Assembly: GCA_036652815.1 (NCBI GenBank)
Contig: JAVVVE010000005.1
Span: 1-64,000 of the forward strand
Reading direction: 5' to 3'
Source of the DNA: SZUA-378 sp036652815
GTDB taxonomy: Bacteria > Bacillota > Clostridia > Lachnospirales > Lachnospiraceae
Length of the DNA stretch: 64,000 nt
Shown here: positions 17,243 to 26,774 of the stretch, in pieces
Position numbering within the stretch: the first letter of the stretch is position 1
How the letters are laid out: the number at the start of each line of letters is the position of its first letter
Notes under the pieces: model-generated
Told to the model about the DNA's origin: nothing
What the model saw: the letters and a program-made list of their open reading frames with translations, nothing else
Database searches by the model: none
Translations under genes and position numbers: made by a program

Positions 17243-20200
17243 CTATTTGTTCTTATTTGCAGTAGACAGCATTAATTTGATGCGGTTTAATTGATTCACT
17301 TCACTGGCACCAGGGTCATAATCGATGGCAACAATATTTGATTTTGGATGCCGACGTCTAATCTCTTTGATCACTCCTTTGCCAACAACATGGTTTGGCA
17401 GGCAGCCAAAAGGTTGTGCACATACGATATTGTTCACCCCATGCTGTATGAGTTCTATCATTTCACCGGTTAAAAACCAACCTTCACCGGTTTGATTCCC
17501 TATGGATACAATAGGAGCTGCATAGTCCACTAAATCATAAATATTAGCAGGTGCATCAAAATGCACACTTTTTTGGAAAGCTTTGCTGGCTGCCCGACGT
17601 AAGAGCATGACACCTTGAATGCCAAGCTTACTGTTACGGGCAGCTTTTTTGCTGGTTCCCAGATTTTCAGCTTTATAAATCTGATTATAAAAGCAGTAGA
17701 GCATAAAATCCATTAAATCAGGGACAACAGCCTCTGCCCCTTCATGCTCCAGCAAGTCTACCAAATTATTATTGGCAAGTGGGGAGAACTTTACCAGAAT
17801 CTCGCCTACGATTCCAACCCGTGGTTTTACAATATCCAACACAGGAATCTGATCAAATTCTTGAATCATTTGTCGGCACATCTGTGAAAAAGTAAAGAAA
17901 GACATATGCTTTCCGGAAATAAAATTAATACATCTGGTTTTCCAGGCTTGATGTAATGCATTGACAGAACCGGGTACCGCTTCATATGGACGAAGCCGAT
18001 ATACACATCTCATAAAAATATCTCCAAAGACAGCAGCATAAGTTGCACGCATTAAAAGACCGGGGGTTAATTGAAAACCGGGATTCACTTCTAATTTTGA
18101 CAACGATACAGAGATAACAGGAATCTGCGGATAACCGGCTTTCTCGAGTGCTCTTCGGATGAATCCAATATAATTGGTGGCACGGCATCCACCACCGGTT
18201 TGAGAGATTATGATTGCTAATCTATCGGTATTGTAACGACCGGATAGAACCGCATCCATAATCTGACCAACAACGATTAAAGAGGGATAACAGGCATCAT
18301 TATTTACATACCGTAAACCGATATCCACTGTTTGATGATTATCATTGGATAGGATCTCAAGATGATAACCTGCAGCATTGAAAGCAGGCTGTATTAAATC
18401 AAAATGAATCGGAGACATCTGTGGACATAGAATGGTATACTCTTTACGCATTTCCTCTGTAAAAAGGACTCGTTTCATGGCAGAAGAATGCAGAGAACGC
18501 ATCTTGTCTTTTTGTTCTCTGACACGAATCGCCGACAGTAGGGAACGAACGCGGATTCTGGCTGCCCCTAAGTTATTGACTTCATCAATTTTAAGGCAGG
18601 TATAGATCTTACCGGAATCTGTCAGGATATCATTTACCTGGTCAGTAGTTACAGCATCTAATCCACAACCAAAAGAATTTAGTTGAATCAAATCAAGATT
18701 ATCCACAGTCTTTACATAACTTGCGGCTGCATATAATCTGGAGTGGTACATCCACTGGTCAGATACGATTAATGGACGTTCCGGTTTTGCAAGATGAGAG
18801 ATAGAATCTTCCGTTAAAACGGCAATATCATAAGAGTTAATCAATTCAGGGATACCATGATTAATCTCCGGATCAATATGGTATGGACGACCGGCGAGTA
18901 CAATACCGCGTTTTCCCGTTTCTTCTAAATAATGTAGGACTTCTTCCCCTTTTTTCTGAATATCGGTATGTGCCAAAGCTAATTCATCCCATGCAGCTTG
19001 AACTGCCATTATGATTTCTTCGGCAGGAATATCAGAGAATTCTTTGATTAATACAGCTGAGATGTCGTCTACATTGAGAAAAGATAAAAATGGATTTTTA
19101 AAAACAATATCTCCATGTCCTATTTCATCTATATTATTCTTGATATTCTCAGAATAGGAAGTAACGATGGGACAATTATAGTGATTGGTAGCGTCTTTAA
19201 ATTCGTTTCGTTCATAGAATAACGCAGGATAAAAGATGAAAGTAACCCCTTGTTTAATCAGCCAGGTAACATGCCCATGTGCTAATTTAGCAGGATAACA
19301 TTCGGATTCACTGGGAATCGATTCAATACCCAGTTCGTATATCTTGTGTGTAGAACTAGGTGATAATACCACTTGATAATGCAGCTTTGTAAAAAAAGTA
19401 TACCAAAAAGGATAGTTCTCATACATATTGAGCACACGAGGAATCCCTACACGTCCTCTCACTGCTTGATCCAGTGGAAGAGGCTCATAAGAGAAAAAAC
19501 GTTGTAATTTATAATCAAATAAATTGGGGATATGATTGGCGTTCTTGACTTTACCAAGACCACGTTCACAACGATTGCCGGAGATATATTGGCGTCCACC
19601 GGTAAATTTATTAATCGTTAAACGGCAGCTGTTGGTGCATCCTTTACATTTTGCCATGCTGGTGGAAAATTCTAAGGCATTGATCTGGTCAATCGAGAGC
19701 ATGGTGGTAGGCAAACAGGAGGTCTGGTAGCGTTCTCTTGCGATTAAGGCAGCACCAAATGCTCCCATAATACCGGCAATATCAGGACGAATGGCTTCAC
19801 AGCCGGCTATGATCTCAAAACTCCTAAGAACTGCATCATTATAGAAGGTACCTCCCTGTACGACGATTCGTTTGCCGAGTTCGGAGGCATCTGCGACTTT
19901 GATTACTTTAAATAAAGCGTTTTTAATGACAGAATAAGCTAATCCGGCAGAAATATCAGATACGGCAGCACCTTCTTTTTGTGCCTGCTTTACTTTGGAA
20001 TTCATGAATACAGTGCAGCGTGTACCGAGATCAATCGGATGTTTGGCAAATAAAGCAGCTTGTGCAAAATCCTGTACACTATAATTTAATGACTTGGCAA
20101 AGGTCTCGATGAAAGAGCCACAGCCGGAAGAACAAGCTTCATTTAATTGTACACTATCAACGGTTTGATTCTTAATCTTAATACATTTCATATCCTGACC

Positions 20201-21469
20201 ACCGATGTCTAAGATACAATCGACAGACGGATCAAAAAAGGCGGCGGCATAATAATGAGCTACTGTTTCAACTTCACCGTCATCTAAGAGAAAAGCTGCT
20301 TTCATTAAAGCTTCGCCATATCCGGTTGAGCAGGAACGAACAATAGTTGCATCATCAGGCAGTTGTTTGAAAATCTCCTGAATAGAAGCAATCGCTGTTT
20401 TTAATGGACTCCCATTATTATTGCTGTAGAAGGAATAAAGAAGAGAACCGTCTTCGTCCACGAGAGCTACTTTAGTGGTAGTACTGCCTGCATCAATACC
20501 AAGATAACAATTACCATGATAGCTGCTAAGTTCTGCGGTGGTTACGTGGTGTGTGGCATGTCTGGCAGAGAATGCATCATAATCTTTACTGTCGGCAAAT
20601 AAAGGATCCATACGGGCAACTTCAAATTCCATCTTAATATCTGAAGATAATTTATGTACCATAGTTTGAAGATCAAAGGTGGTATCTGGTTTGGAGCTGA
20701 GTGCAGAGCCAATGGCAGCAAACAGGTGTGAATTACCGGTTTCTATGATATGCTCATGATCCAGCTTTAAGGTTCTGACAAAGGCCTTTTGAAGCTCTGA
20801 CAGAAAATGGAGAGGACCGCCAAGAAAAGCGACATGACCACGAATAGGTTTGCCGCATGCCAATCCACTAATGGTCTGATTCACAACAGCTTGAAAGATA
20901 GAGGCAGATAAATCTTCCTTGGTAGCCCCTTCGTTGATCAGAGGCTGAATATCTGATTTGGCAAAGACACCACAGCGGGCAGCTATGGTGTATAAGGAAG
21001 AATAATCTTTGGCATATTCATTCAGACCGGCAGCATCTGTTTGCAAAAGAGAAGCCATTTGATCAATAAAAGAACCGGTTCCGCCGGCACAGATACCATT
21101 CATACGTTGCTCTACATTACCACCTTCAAAGTAGATAATCTTAGCATCTTCGCCACCCAGCTCGATTGCGACATCCGTTGAGGGTGCTAATTCGCGCAAA
21201 GCAGTTGCGACGGCAATGACTTCCTGTACAAAAGGAACTTCCAGATGTGTAGCGAGTGTCAAACCACCGGAACCTGTGATCATGGGATGTAATGTAATAT
21301 TGCCAAGCTTAGTAAAAGCATCTTGGAGCAGACCGGATAAGGTTTCTCTTATATTAGCAAAATGCCTCTTATAATCAGCAAATAGTAATTGGTGTGTATC
21401 ATCTAATATAGCAATCTTAACGGTTGTAGAACCGATATCTATTCCGAGTGTATACTCATTTTTACTCAT
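17243..21469 (-). CDS. Giant 2-hydroxyacyl-CoA dehydratase activase family protein
   Basis: This 1408-residue protein has two BadF/BadG/BcrA/BcrD-type ASKHA ATPase domains in tandem. The first (about 1-260) begins YTLGIDIGSTTVK and has the cluster-binding GICAGGTGSF at about 125. The second (about 318-580) begins CYLGIDAGSTTTK and has SSGCGSF at about 447. A DUF2229 region (about 640-870) follows a cysteine motif CKGCTNSC near 608, and the C-terminal third (about 1040-1330) resembles the HgdB-type dehydratase subunit. Family members are ATP-driven electron donors carrying a [4Fe-4S] cluster. No dehydratase gene is nearby, so the partner and substrate are unknown. The ATG at 21469 was chosen; an ATG at 21481 sits too close to AAGGAG. 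Confidence 0.85.
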   Translation of the reverse strand: MSKNEYTLGIDIGSTTVKIAILDDTHQLLFADYKRHFANIRETLSGLLQDAFTKLGNITLHPMITGSGGLTLATHLEVPFVQEVIAVATALRELAPSTDVAIELGGEDAKIIYFEGGNVEQRMNGICAGGTGSFIDQMASLLQTDAAGLNEYAKDYSSLYTIAARCGVFAKSDIQPLINEGATKEDLSASIFQAVVNQTISGLACGKPIRGHVAFLGGPLHFLSELQKAFVRTLKLDHEHIIETGNSHLFAAIGSALSSKPDTTFDLQTMVHKLSSDIKMEFEVARMDPLFADSKDYDAFSARHATHHVTTAELSSYHGNCYLGIDAGSTTTKVALVDEDGSLLYSFYSNNNGSPLKTAIASIQEIFKQLPDDATIVRSCSTGYGEALMKAAFLLDDGEVETVAHYYAAAFFDPSVDCILDIGGQDMKCIKIKNQTVDSVQLNEACSSGCGSFIETFAKSLNYSVQDFAQAALFAKHPIDLGTRCTVFMNSKVKQAQKEGAAVSDISAGLAYSVIKNALFKVIKVADASELGKRIVVQGGTFYNDAVLRSFEIIAGCEAIRPDIAGIMGAFGAALIARERYQTSCLPTTMLSIDQINALEFSTSMAKCKGCTNSCRLTINKFTGGRQYISGNRCERGLGKVKNANHIPNLFDYKLQRFFSYEPLPLDQAVRGRVGIPRVLNMYENYPFWYTFFTKLHYQVVLSPSSTHKIYELGIESIPSESECYPAKLAHGHVTWLIKQGVTFIFYPALFYERNEFKDATNHYNCPIVTSYSENIKNNIDEIGHGDIVFKNPFLSFLNVDDISAVLIKEFSDIPAEEIIMAVQAAWDELALAHTDIQKKGEEVLHYLEETGKRGIVLAGRPYHIDPEINHGIPELINSYDIAVLTEDSISHLAKPERPLIVSDQWMYHSRLYAAASYVKTVDNLDLIQLNSFGCGLDAVTTDQVNDILTDSGKIYTCLKIDEVNNLGAARIRVRSLLSAIRVREQKDKMRSLHSSAMKRVLFTEEMRKEYTILCPQMSPIHFDLIQPAFNAAGYHLEILSNDNHQTVDIGLRYVNNDACYPSLIVVGQIMDAVLSGRYNTDRLAIIISQTGGGCRATNYIGFIRRALEKAGYPQIPVISVSLSKLEVNPGFQLTPGLLMRATYAAVFGDIFMRCVYRLRPYEAVPGSVNALHQAWKTRCINFISGKHMSFFTFSQMCRQMIQEFDQIPVLDIVKPRVGIVGEILVKFSPLANNNLVDLLEHEGAEAVVPDLMDFMLYCFYNQIYKAENLGTSKKAARNSKLGIQGVMLLRRAASKAFQKSVHFDAPANIYDLVDYAAPIVSIGNQTGEGWFLTGEMIELIQHGVNNIVCAQPFGCLPNHVVGKGVIKEIRRRHPKSNIVAIDYDPGASEVNQLNRIKLMLSTANKNK

Positions 21470-21540
21470 AGTAATAACCATGCTCCTTCTAAAATAACAA
21501 TCTTTCTACTTATTAAATGTATTTTATACAATTATTAGAC

Positions 21541-21569
21541 ATTATACGACACGCTATCTAAAAGTGCAA
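21541..21569 (-). promoter_or_regulatory. Promoter of the giant activase gene
   Basis: Reverse strand: TTGCAC, a 17-base spacer and a perfect TATAAT. It lies about 70 bases before the activase start. Confidence 0.6.
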
Positions 21570-21658
21570 CGAGCAAGTTATGGAAAATATAAAAATATTA
21601 AAAAATTATAAATATAATATGTTCTTTATGAAGTTTCGTTTAAGTTCCTCTCTCTTTG

Positions 21659-21687
21659 TTTACATTTAAAATAAGGAATGGTAGAAT
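21659..21687 (+). promoter_or_regulatory. Promoter of rhomboid-like gene
   Basis: TTTACA, 17-base spacer, TAGAAT. It falls inside the longest open frame starting at 21656, which supports the later start at 21740. Confidence 0.7.
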
Positions 21688-21739
21688 GAGTAGATTACTG
21701 GGACAAATTCTTGTAAATAATATCTTTGGAGGTTATGTT

Positions 21740-22594
21740 ATGAAGTTTATGGACAAATTAGAACGAAAAGTTGGGAAATATGCCATTCACAATCTGTCTT
21801 TATGTTTAATTATCTGTTATGGATTTGGGTATGCCATTCATTTTGTGAATCCGAGTTTTTTAAATTACCTGACTTTGGATGCCAATATGATTTTGCATGG
21901 CCAGATATGGCGAATCGTGACCTGGCTGATTGTTCCACCTGCAGGGTTTGATTTCTTTACGTTGATTATGTTGTATTTTTACTATTCAATCGGAACGAAT
22001 CTAGAACGAACCTGGGGAGATTTTCATTATAATGTATTTATTTTCTCGGGCATGATATTTACTTTGATTGGCAGCCTTTTATTATATGGTTTGTTTCAAA
22101 CAGGCATATTTGGGATTGCAACATCGGCAGATTATGCCATGATTGCTTATCAATTTAGTACGTATTATGTTAATATGTCAATATTCTTGGCCTTTGCAGC
22201 TACTTTCCCGGAGGTACAAGTCTTATTGATGTTTATTATTCCGATTAAAGTAAAATGGCTTGGCGTTGTTTATGCGGTTATGCTGGGATTTAATTTCTTA
22301 TCGGGAAGTATTATTACGAAGTTTGTGATAGGAGCATCCCTCATTAATGTTGTGGTTTTCTTTTTAACGACCAGAAATCTATCCCATCTATCACCGAAAC
22401 AGATGAAGAGAAGAGCAGTCTACAAACATCAGGTTCATCAGGCAGCAGGTGTTACCAAACATAAATGTGCAATCTGTGGAAGAACAGAACAGGATAGTCC
22501 ACAACTGGAGTTTCGTTTTTGCTCAAAATGTGAAGGAAATTATGAATACTGCAGTGAACATCTATTCACACATGAACATATTAGACGTCACTAA
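21740..22594 (+). CDS. Rhomboid-like membrane protein with C-terminal zinc-ribbon-like motif
   Basis: This 284-residue protein has about six transmembrane helices (about 20-225) in a rhomboid-like arrangement and a cysteine/histidine-rich cytoplasmic tail (about 245-284) with CAIC, FCSKC, a further Cys and HEH. The tail could bind zinc. I see no GxSx catalytic serine motif, so a protease role is doubtful and it may be an inactive rhomboid relative. GGAGG precedes the ATG at 21740 and a promoter lies at 21659-21687. It is followed closely by the sigma-like gene and probably heads that operon. Confidence 0.6.
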   Translation: MKFMDKLERKVGKYAIHNLSLCLIICYGFGYAIHFVNPSFLNYLTLDANMILHGQIWRIVTWLIVPPAGFDFFTLIMLYFYYSIGTNLERTWGDFHYNVFIFSGMIFTLIGSLLLYGLFQTGIFGIATSADYAMIAYQFSTYYVNMSIFLAFAATFPEVQVLLMFIIPIKVKWLGVVYAVMLGFNFLSGSIITKFVIGASLINVVVFFLTTRNLSHLSPKQMKRRAVYKHQVHQAAGVTKHKCAICGRTEQDSPQLEFRFCSKCEGNYEYCSEHLFTHEHIRRH

Positions 22595-22641
22595 GAATGT
22601 CACCGGAAATATCACTGAGAATAAGAAGGAGAACAGGATAC

Positions 22642-23394
22642 GTGAATAAAGAGACTGAATTCACACATGGATTACAGCAGCTGGTACAACTGGCGAAAGC
22701 ACAAGGAAATCAGGTTAGTGAAGAACAATTACAAGAAACATTTGAGAATCTACATTTAGAAGCAGCTCAATTACAGTTGGTATATGCTTATTTAAAAGAA
22801 CACAAGATAGGTGTAGGAGAAACTGTGAATACCGATGATTATTTGACCGGAGAAGATATTGAGTATCTGGAGCTCTATCTGGAGGAACTGAAACTTCTGC
22901 AGCAGGTAAATGAGAAAGAACAGGAAGAGATTATCTTACATGTGATGCAGGGAGAGGAAACAGCCGCAGCCAAATTAATAGAATGTTATTTAATAAAAGT
23001 GGTGGAGATTGCCAAACTATATGCAGGACAGGGTGTTGAGATAGAAGACCTGATAGGAGAAGGTAATGTGGCACTGACGCTGGGGGTTAAGATGCTGACC
23101 TGTGCTGAGTCAGTAAATGAGGCAGAGGGTATGTTAGCTAAGCTGATGATGGATACCATGGAACGCTGTATCCGAGAGAACCTAGCATGTAGCGAAGCAG
23201 ATAAACAGATCTTGGACAAGATTAATGAGATATCAACTAAGGCACAAGAGTTAGCCGAATCTATCGGCCGTAAAATAACTGTTAAAGAGATGATCAGGGA
23301 AACCGACTACACCGAAGACGAGATTAGAGAGGCAATCAGGGTAACAGCAAATCATCTTGATTACATTGAGGATAAAGCAGATGCAGATGAATAA
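22642..23394 (+). CDS. Sigma-70-like protein lacking region 4
   Basis: This 250-residue protein starts with GTG at 22642, 9 bases after AAGGAGA; an in-frame ATG at 22597 has no such site. Residues about 8-50 resemble sigma region 1.1, about 85-165 resemble region 2 (with a weak IEDLIGEGNVAL match to the usual DLIQEG segment), and about 190-245 resemble region 3. The helices for -10 recognition look degenerate and region 4 is missing, so it is unlikely to direct normal promoter recognition. It may be an inactive sigma relative, an RNA polymerase-binding modulator or a sigma needing a partner. It overlaps the next gene by 14 bases. Confidence 0.6.
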   Translation: MNKETEFTHGLQQLVQLAKAQGNQVSEEQLQETFENLHLEAAQLQLVYAYLKEHKIGVGETVNTDDYLTGEDIEYLELYLEELKLLQQVNEKEQEEIILHVMQGEETAAAKLIECYLIKVVEIAKLYAGQGVEIEDLIGEGNVALTLGVKMLTCAESVNEAEGMLAKLMMDTMERCIRENLACSEADKQILDKINEISTKAQELAESIGRKITVKEMIRETDYTEDEIREAIRVTANHLDYIEDKADADE

Positions 23395-23785
23395 CAGTAC
23401 GGATTATAAATATATGATTCAGGATATGAATCGTATCTATTTCGGAGCTAACTATACTTATGCCGAGATGTTGGAAGAGGATGAGATACCGATGAAGTTT
23501 AAGACAGCGATTCATCGTATTTTTGCCAAAGATATTCCGCTAACGGCAACGTTGGCAGAACAGTTAAGTCTGGTGGAAGAGACGCAGATGTCCTATCTTG
23601 CTTACCATCAGCTCAAGATCAAGATTAAAGTGACTTCTCTGCATCCGACAGAGAAAGGATACGAGAGTAAGTATCTTACCTTTGATGAATTTATGGAAGA
23701 AGAGCAGAGCAAAGTACGGGCAGAAGAAAGTTTTGTGGAAGAGATTATGATTAAAAAGCTTCATTTGATGGCATTCAGCTTGTAG
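23381..23785 (+). CDS. Hypothetical protein, partner of sigma-like gene
   Basis: This 134-residue soluble protein starts at the ATG at 23381, 7 bases after GAGGAT, and overlaps the upstream sigma-like gene. It is acidic and mostly helical, with charged segments at both ends. No signal peptide, membrane helix or known motif is seen. The overlap suggests translational coupling, so it may bind or regulate the sigma-like protein, but that is inference from position only. It precedes a large peptidase gene by 51 bases. Confidence 0.6.
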   Translation: MQMNNSTDYKYMIQDMNRIYFGANYTYAEMLEEDEIPMKFKTAIHRIFAKDIPLTATLAEQLSLVEETQMSYLAYHQLKIKIKVTSLHPTEKGYESKYLTFDEFMEEEQSKVRAEESFVEEIMIKKLHLMAFSL

Positions 23786-23836
23786 ATAAACCAATCAAAC
23801 GATAACAATGCTGAATAAGAAAGGTGTGGTAGGATT

Positions 23837-26758
23837 ATGCGAATAGAAGAATTAGAAGCATATGAGATAATTGAAAATAGAGAGATATCGGATTTGAATT
23901 CGATAGGATATGTTGTAAGACATAAAAAGACAGGTGCTAAGATTGTCTTGCTGTCTAATGATGACAATAACAAGGTATTTTGTATTGGATTTCGCACACC
24001 GCCGGAGAACAGTACCGGAGTCCCTCATATTTTAGAACATTCAGTACTATGTGGTTCCAGAGAATTTCCGGCAAAAGACCCTTTTGTAGAACTGGTCAAG
24101 GGTTCCTTAAATACATTTCTGAATGCCATGACCTATCCGGATAAGACAGTCTACCCGGTGGCAAGCTGTAATGATAAAGATTTTCAGAACCTGATGCATG
24201 TTTATTTAGATGCTGTTTTTTATCCAAATATCTATCAGGAGAAAAAGATATTTATGCAGGAGGGCTGGCATTATGAATTGGAGCAGGCTGAGGATGATTT
24301 ACAGATCAATGGAGTTGTCTATAATGAAATGAAAGGAGCCTTTTCCTCTCCGGATGATGTGTTAGACCGCGAAGTATTTAATTCTTTATTTCCACATACC
24401 GCATATGGAGTGGAATCAGGTGGAGATCCGGACTATATTCCGACGCTGACTTATGAAGATTTTATAGAATTTCATCAAAGATACTATCACCCGTCTAACA
24501 GTTATATTTATCTTTATGGAGATATGGATATGGCAGAGAAGTTAGATTTTATTGATAAGCACTATCTGAGCCAATTTGATGCGTTACAGATTGATTCGGC
24601 CATTGCATTGGAAGCGCCTTTTAGCGAACCGATTGAAGTATCCAAACAATATCCGATTACAGAGGCAGAGAGTGAGACAGACAGTACCTATTTGGCTTAT
24701 AATGCCGTGATTGGAACCAGTCTTGACCAAGAACTTTATATTGCATTTCAAATCTTAGATTATGCGATTTGTTCTGCACCGGGTGCTCCGTTGAAACAAG
24801 CATTGATTGATAAAGGAATCGGAAAAGATGTGTACAGTAACTATGAGAATGGTATTTATCAGCCTTATTTTTCTATTGTTGCCAAGAATGCGAATCCTGC
24901 TGATAAAGCAGAGTTTGTGCATACAATAGAAGAGGTTTTCAGAACGCTTGTAGCAGAAGGTATCGATAAGAAGGCATTGATGGCGGGGGAAAATTATTAC
25001 GAATTCCGTTATAGAGAGGCTGACTTTGGTACTTTTCCGAAAGGACTTATGTATGGATTGCAAGTTTTTGATAGTTGGCTCTATGATGAGAGTACTCCAT
25101 TTCTGCATATTGAAGCCAATGCAACCTTTACAAAGATGAAGGACAAGATTGGAACAGATTATTTTGAAAAGCTCATAGAGCAGTATCTATTACGCAACAC
25201 ACATAAAGCGGTTATTATGGTAGAACCGATAAAGGGATTGACAACCAAGCTGGAACAACAACTGCAAGATAAACTCAATACCTATAAAAACAGTCTTACA
25301 ACAGAGGAGATTAACGCCATTATCGCAGATACAAAAGCACTGCAGGCTTATCAGGAAGAACCAACGGCACCTGAGATTCTGGCAAAGATTCCACTATTGA
25401 CTCGCGAAGACATGACGAAGGAAGCGGAAGGATTTGTAAACAGAGAAGTCAAAGTCGGTGAAACCACCTTATTGAGACATGATCTTTTTACCAATGGGAT
25501 AGGTTATCTTAGCTTACTGTTTGATATGAGCCATGTTGATGCAAAGCTACTCCCTTATGTGGGTATCCTTAAGAGTATCTTAGGTTATGTGAATACCAAA
25601 ACACATAGCTATGGAGAACTGTTTCATGAAATCAATATACACACAGGAGGTATGAGCTCCAAAGTATCCACCTATGTAGACGCACATCACCTACAGGATT
25701 TCAAGATTACCTATGAATGGCAGGTCAGTGTCCTGTTTGAGAACCTAAAAATAGCATTTGATTTATTACAGGAGATTATTTTCACCTCAGATTTAACGGA
25801 CGAGAAACGTATTTTGGAGATTATATCAGAACAACGCTCCAGGATGCAGGCAGAGATGACCTCATCAGGACATTCTCTTGCAGCACTGCGTGCTATGTCC
25901 TATTTTTCCAAGAATGCCGAGGTGGCAGAATTAACGAGTGGGATACCATACTATCGCCTGTTGGAAGAGTTAGAAGCGCATTTTGATACCAAGAAAGAAG
26001 AACTATTTCAGAACTTAAAGACATTAATGAAAATCATCTTTAGACCGGAAAATCTGATGGTGGATTATACCGCAGATGCCAATCAGGAAGGTGATTTACA
26101 GGTATATATCAAGGATATTTATCACAAGCTGTATACGGCGCCAATCCAAAAAGGTAATTTGCAAGTAATACCGGTCAAGAAAAACGAAGGCTTCACGACC
26201 TCCTCACAGGTTCAATATGTTTGTCGTGCCGGTAATTTTGTAAAACAGGGCTTACCTTATACAGGAACCCTTAAAGTGTTAAAAGTGATTATGGGATATG
26301 ACTATCTTTGGAATAATATTAGAGTAAAAGGTGGTGCATATGGCTGTATGTGTAACTATGGCAGAACAGGAGACAGCTACTTTGTATCCTATAGAGACCC
26401 AAACCTGGAGAAAACCATAGCGGTATATGAAGCAGCAAGCAAATATTTAAAGACCTTTACGGCAGATGAACGTACTATGACCAAGTTTTTAATCGGAACC
26501 ATCAGTAATATGGATACACCATTGAATCCGGCGGCTAAAGGAAGTCGTTCACTCGGTGCATATCTTTCTCATATGGATATCGGGATACTGCAGCAGGAAC
26601 GTGATGAGGTCTTACAGGTAACACAAGAAGACATCCGTAAACTTGCGGCATATGTGGATGCTTTTATGCAGGAAGAAGCCATCTGTGTGGTTGGAAATGA
26701 AGAAAAGATACAAAAAAACAAAACATTATTTGACAAGGTAGAGAGCTTATTTCATTAA
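23837..26758 (+). CDS. M16C insulinase-family metallopeptidase (PreP-like)
   Basis: This 973-residue peptidase has the inverted zinc motif HxxEH in HILEHSVL (about residue 70), the usual downstream zinc-ligand Glu region around GVVYNEMKGAF (about 170) and four M16 homology domains over the whole length. Length fits presequence-protease/falcilysin-type M16C enzymes (about 970-1000). It has no signal peptide, so it acts in the cytoplasm on short peptides. It follows the sigma-like and hypothetical genes and precedes era by 16 bases, so it may share their operon. Confidence 0.9.
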   Translation: MRIEELEAYEIIENREISDLNSIGYVVRHKKTGAKIVLLSNDDNNKVFCIGFRTPPENSTGVPHILEHSVLCGSREFPAKDPFVELVKGSLNTFLNAMTYPDKTVYPVASCNDKDFQNLMHVYLDAVFYPNIYQEKKIFMQEGWHYELEQAEDDLQINGVVYNEMKGAFSSPDDVLDREVFNSLFPHTAYGVESGGDPDYIPTLTYEDFIEFHQRYYHPSNSYIYLYGDMDMAEKLDFIDKHYLSQFDALQIDSAIALEAPFSEPIEVSKQYPITEAESETDSTYLAYNAVIGTSLDQELYIAFQILDYAICSAPGAPLKQALIDKGIGKDVYSNYENGIYQPYFSIVAKNANPADKAEFVHTIEEVFRTLVAEGIDKKALMAGENYYEFRYREADFGTFPKGLMYGLQVFDSWLYDESTPFLHIEANATFTKMKDKIGTDYFEKLIEQYLLRNTHKAVIMVEPIKGLTTKLEQQLQDKLNTYKNSLTTEEINAIIADTKALQAYQEEPTAPEILAKIPLLTREDMTKEAEGFVNREVKVGETTLLRHDLFTNGIGYLSLLFDMSHVDAKLLPYVGILKSILGYVNTKTHSYGELFHEINIHTGGMSSKVSTYVDAHHLQDFKITYEWQVSVLFENLKIAFDLLQEIIFTSDLTDEKRILEIISEQRSRMQAEMTSSGHSLAALRAMSYFSKNAEVAELTSGIPYYRLLEELEAHFDTKKEELFQNLKTLMKIIFRPENLMVDYTADANQEGDLQVYIKDIYHKLYTAPIQKGNLQVIPVKKNEGFTTSSQVQYVCRAGNFVKQGLPYTGTLKVLKVIMGYDYLWNNIRVKGGAYGCMCNYGRTGDSYFVSYRDPNLEKTIAVYEAASKYLKTFTADERTMTKFLIGTISNMDTPLNPAAKGSRSLGAYLSHMDIGILQQERDEVLQVTQEDIRKLAAYVDAFMQEEAICVVGNEEKIQKNKTLFDKVESLFH

Positions 26759-26774
26759 ATGATAGGAGAGAGGC

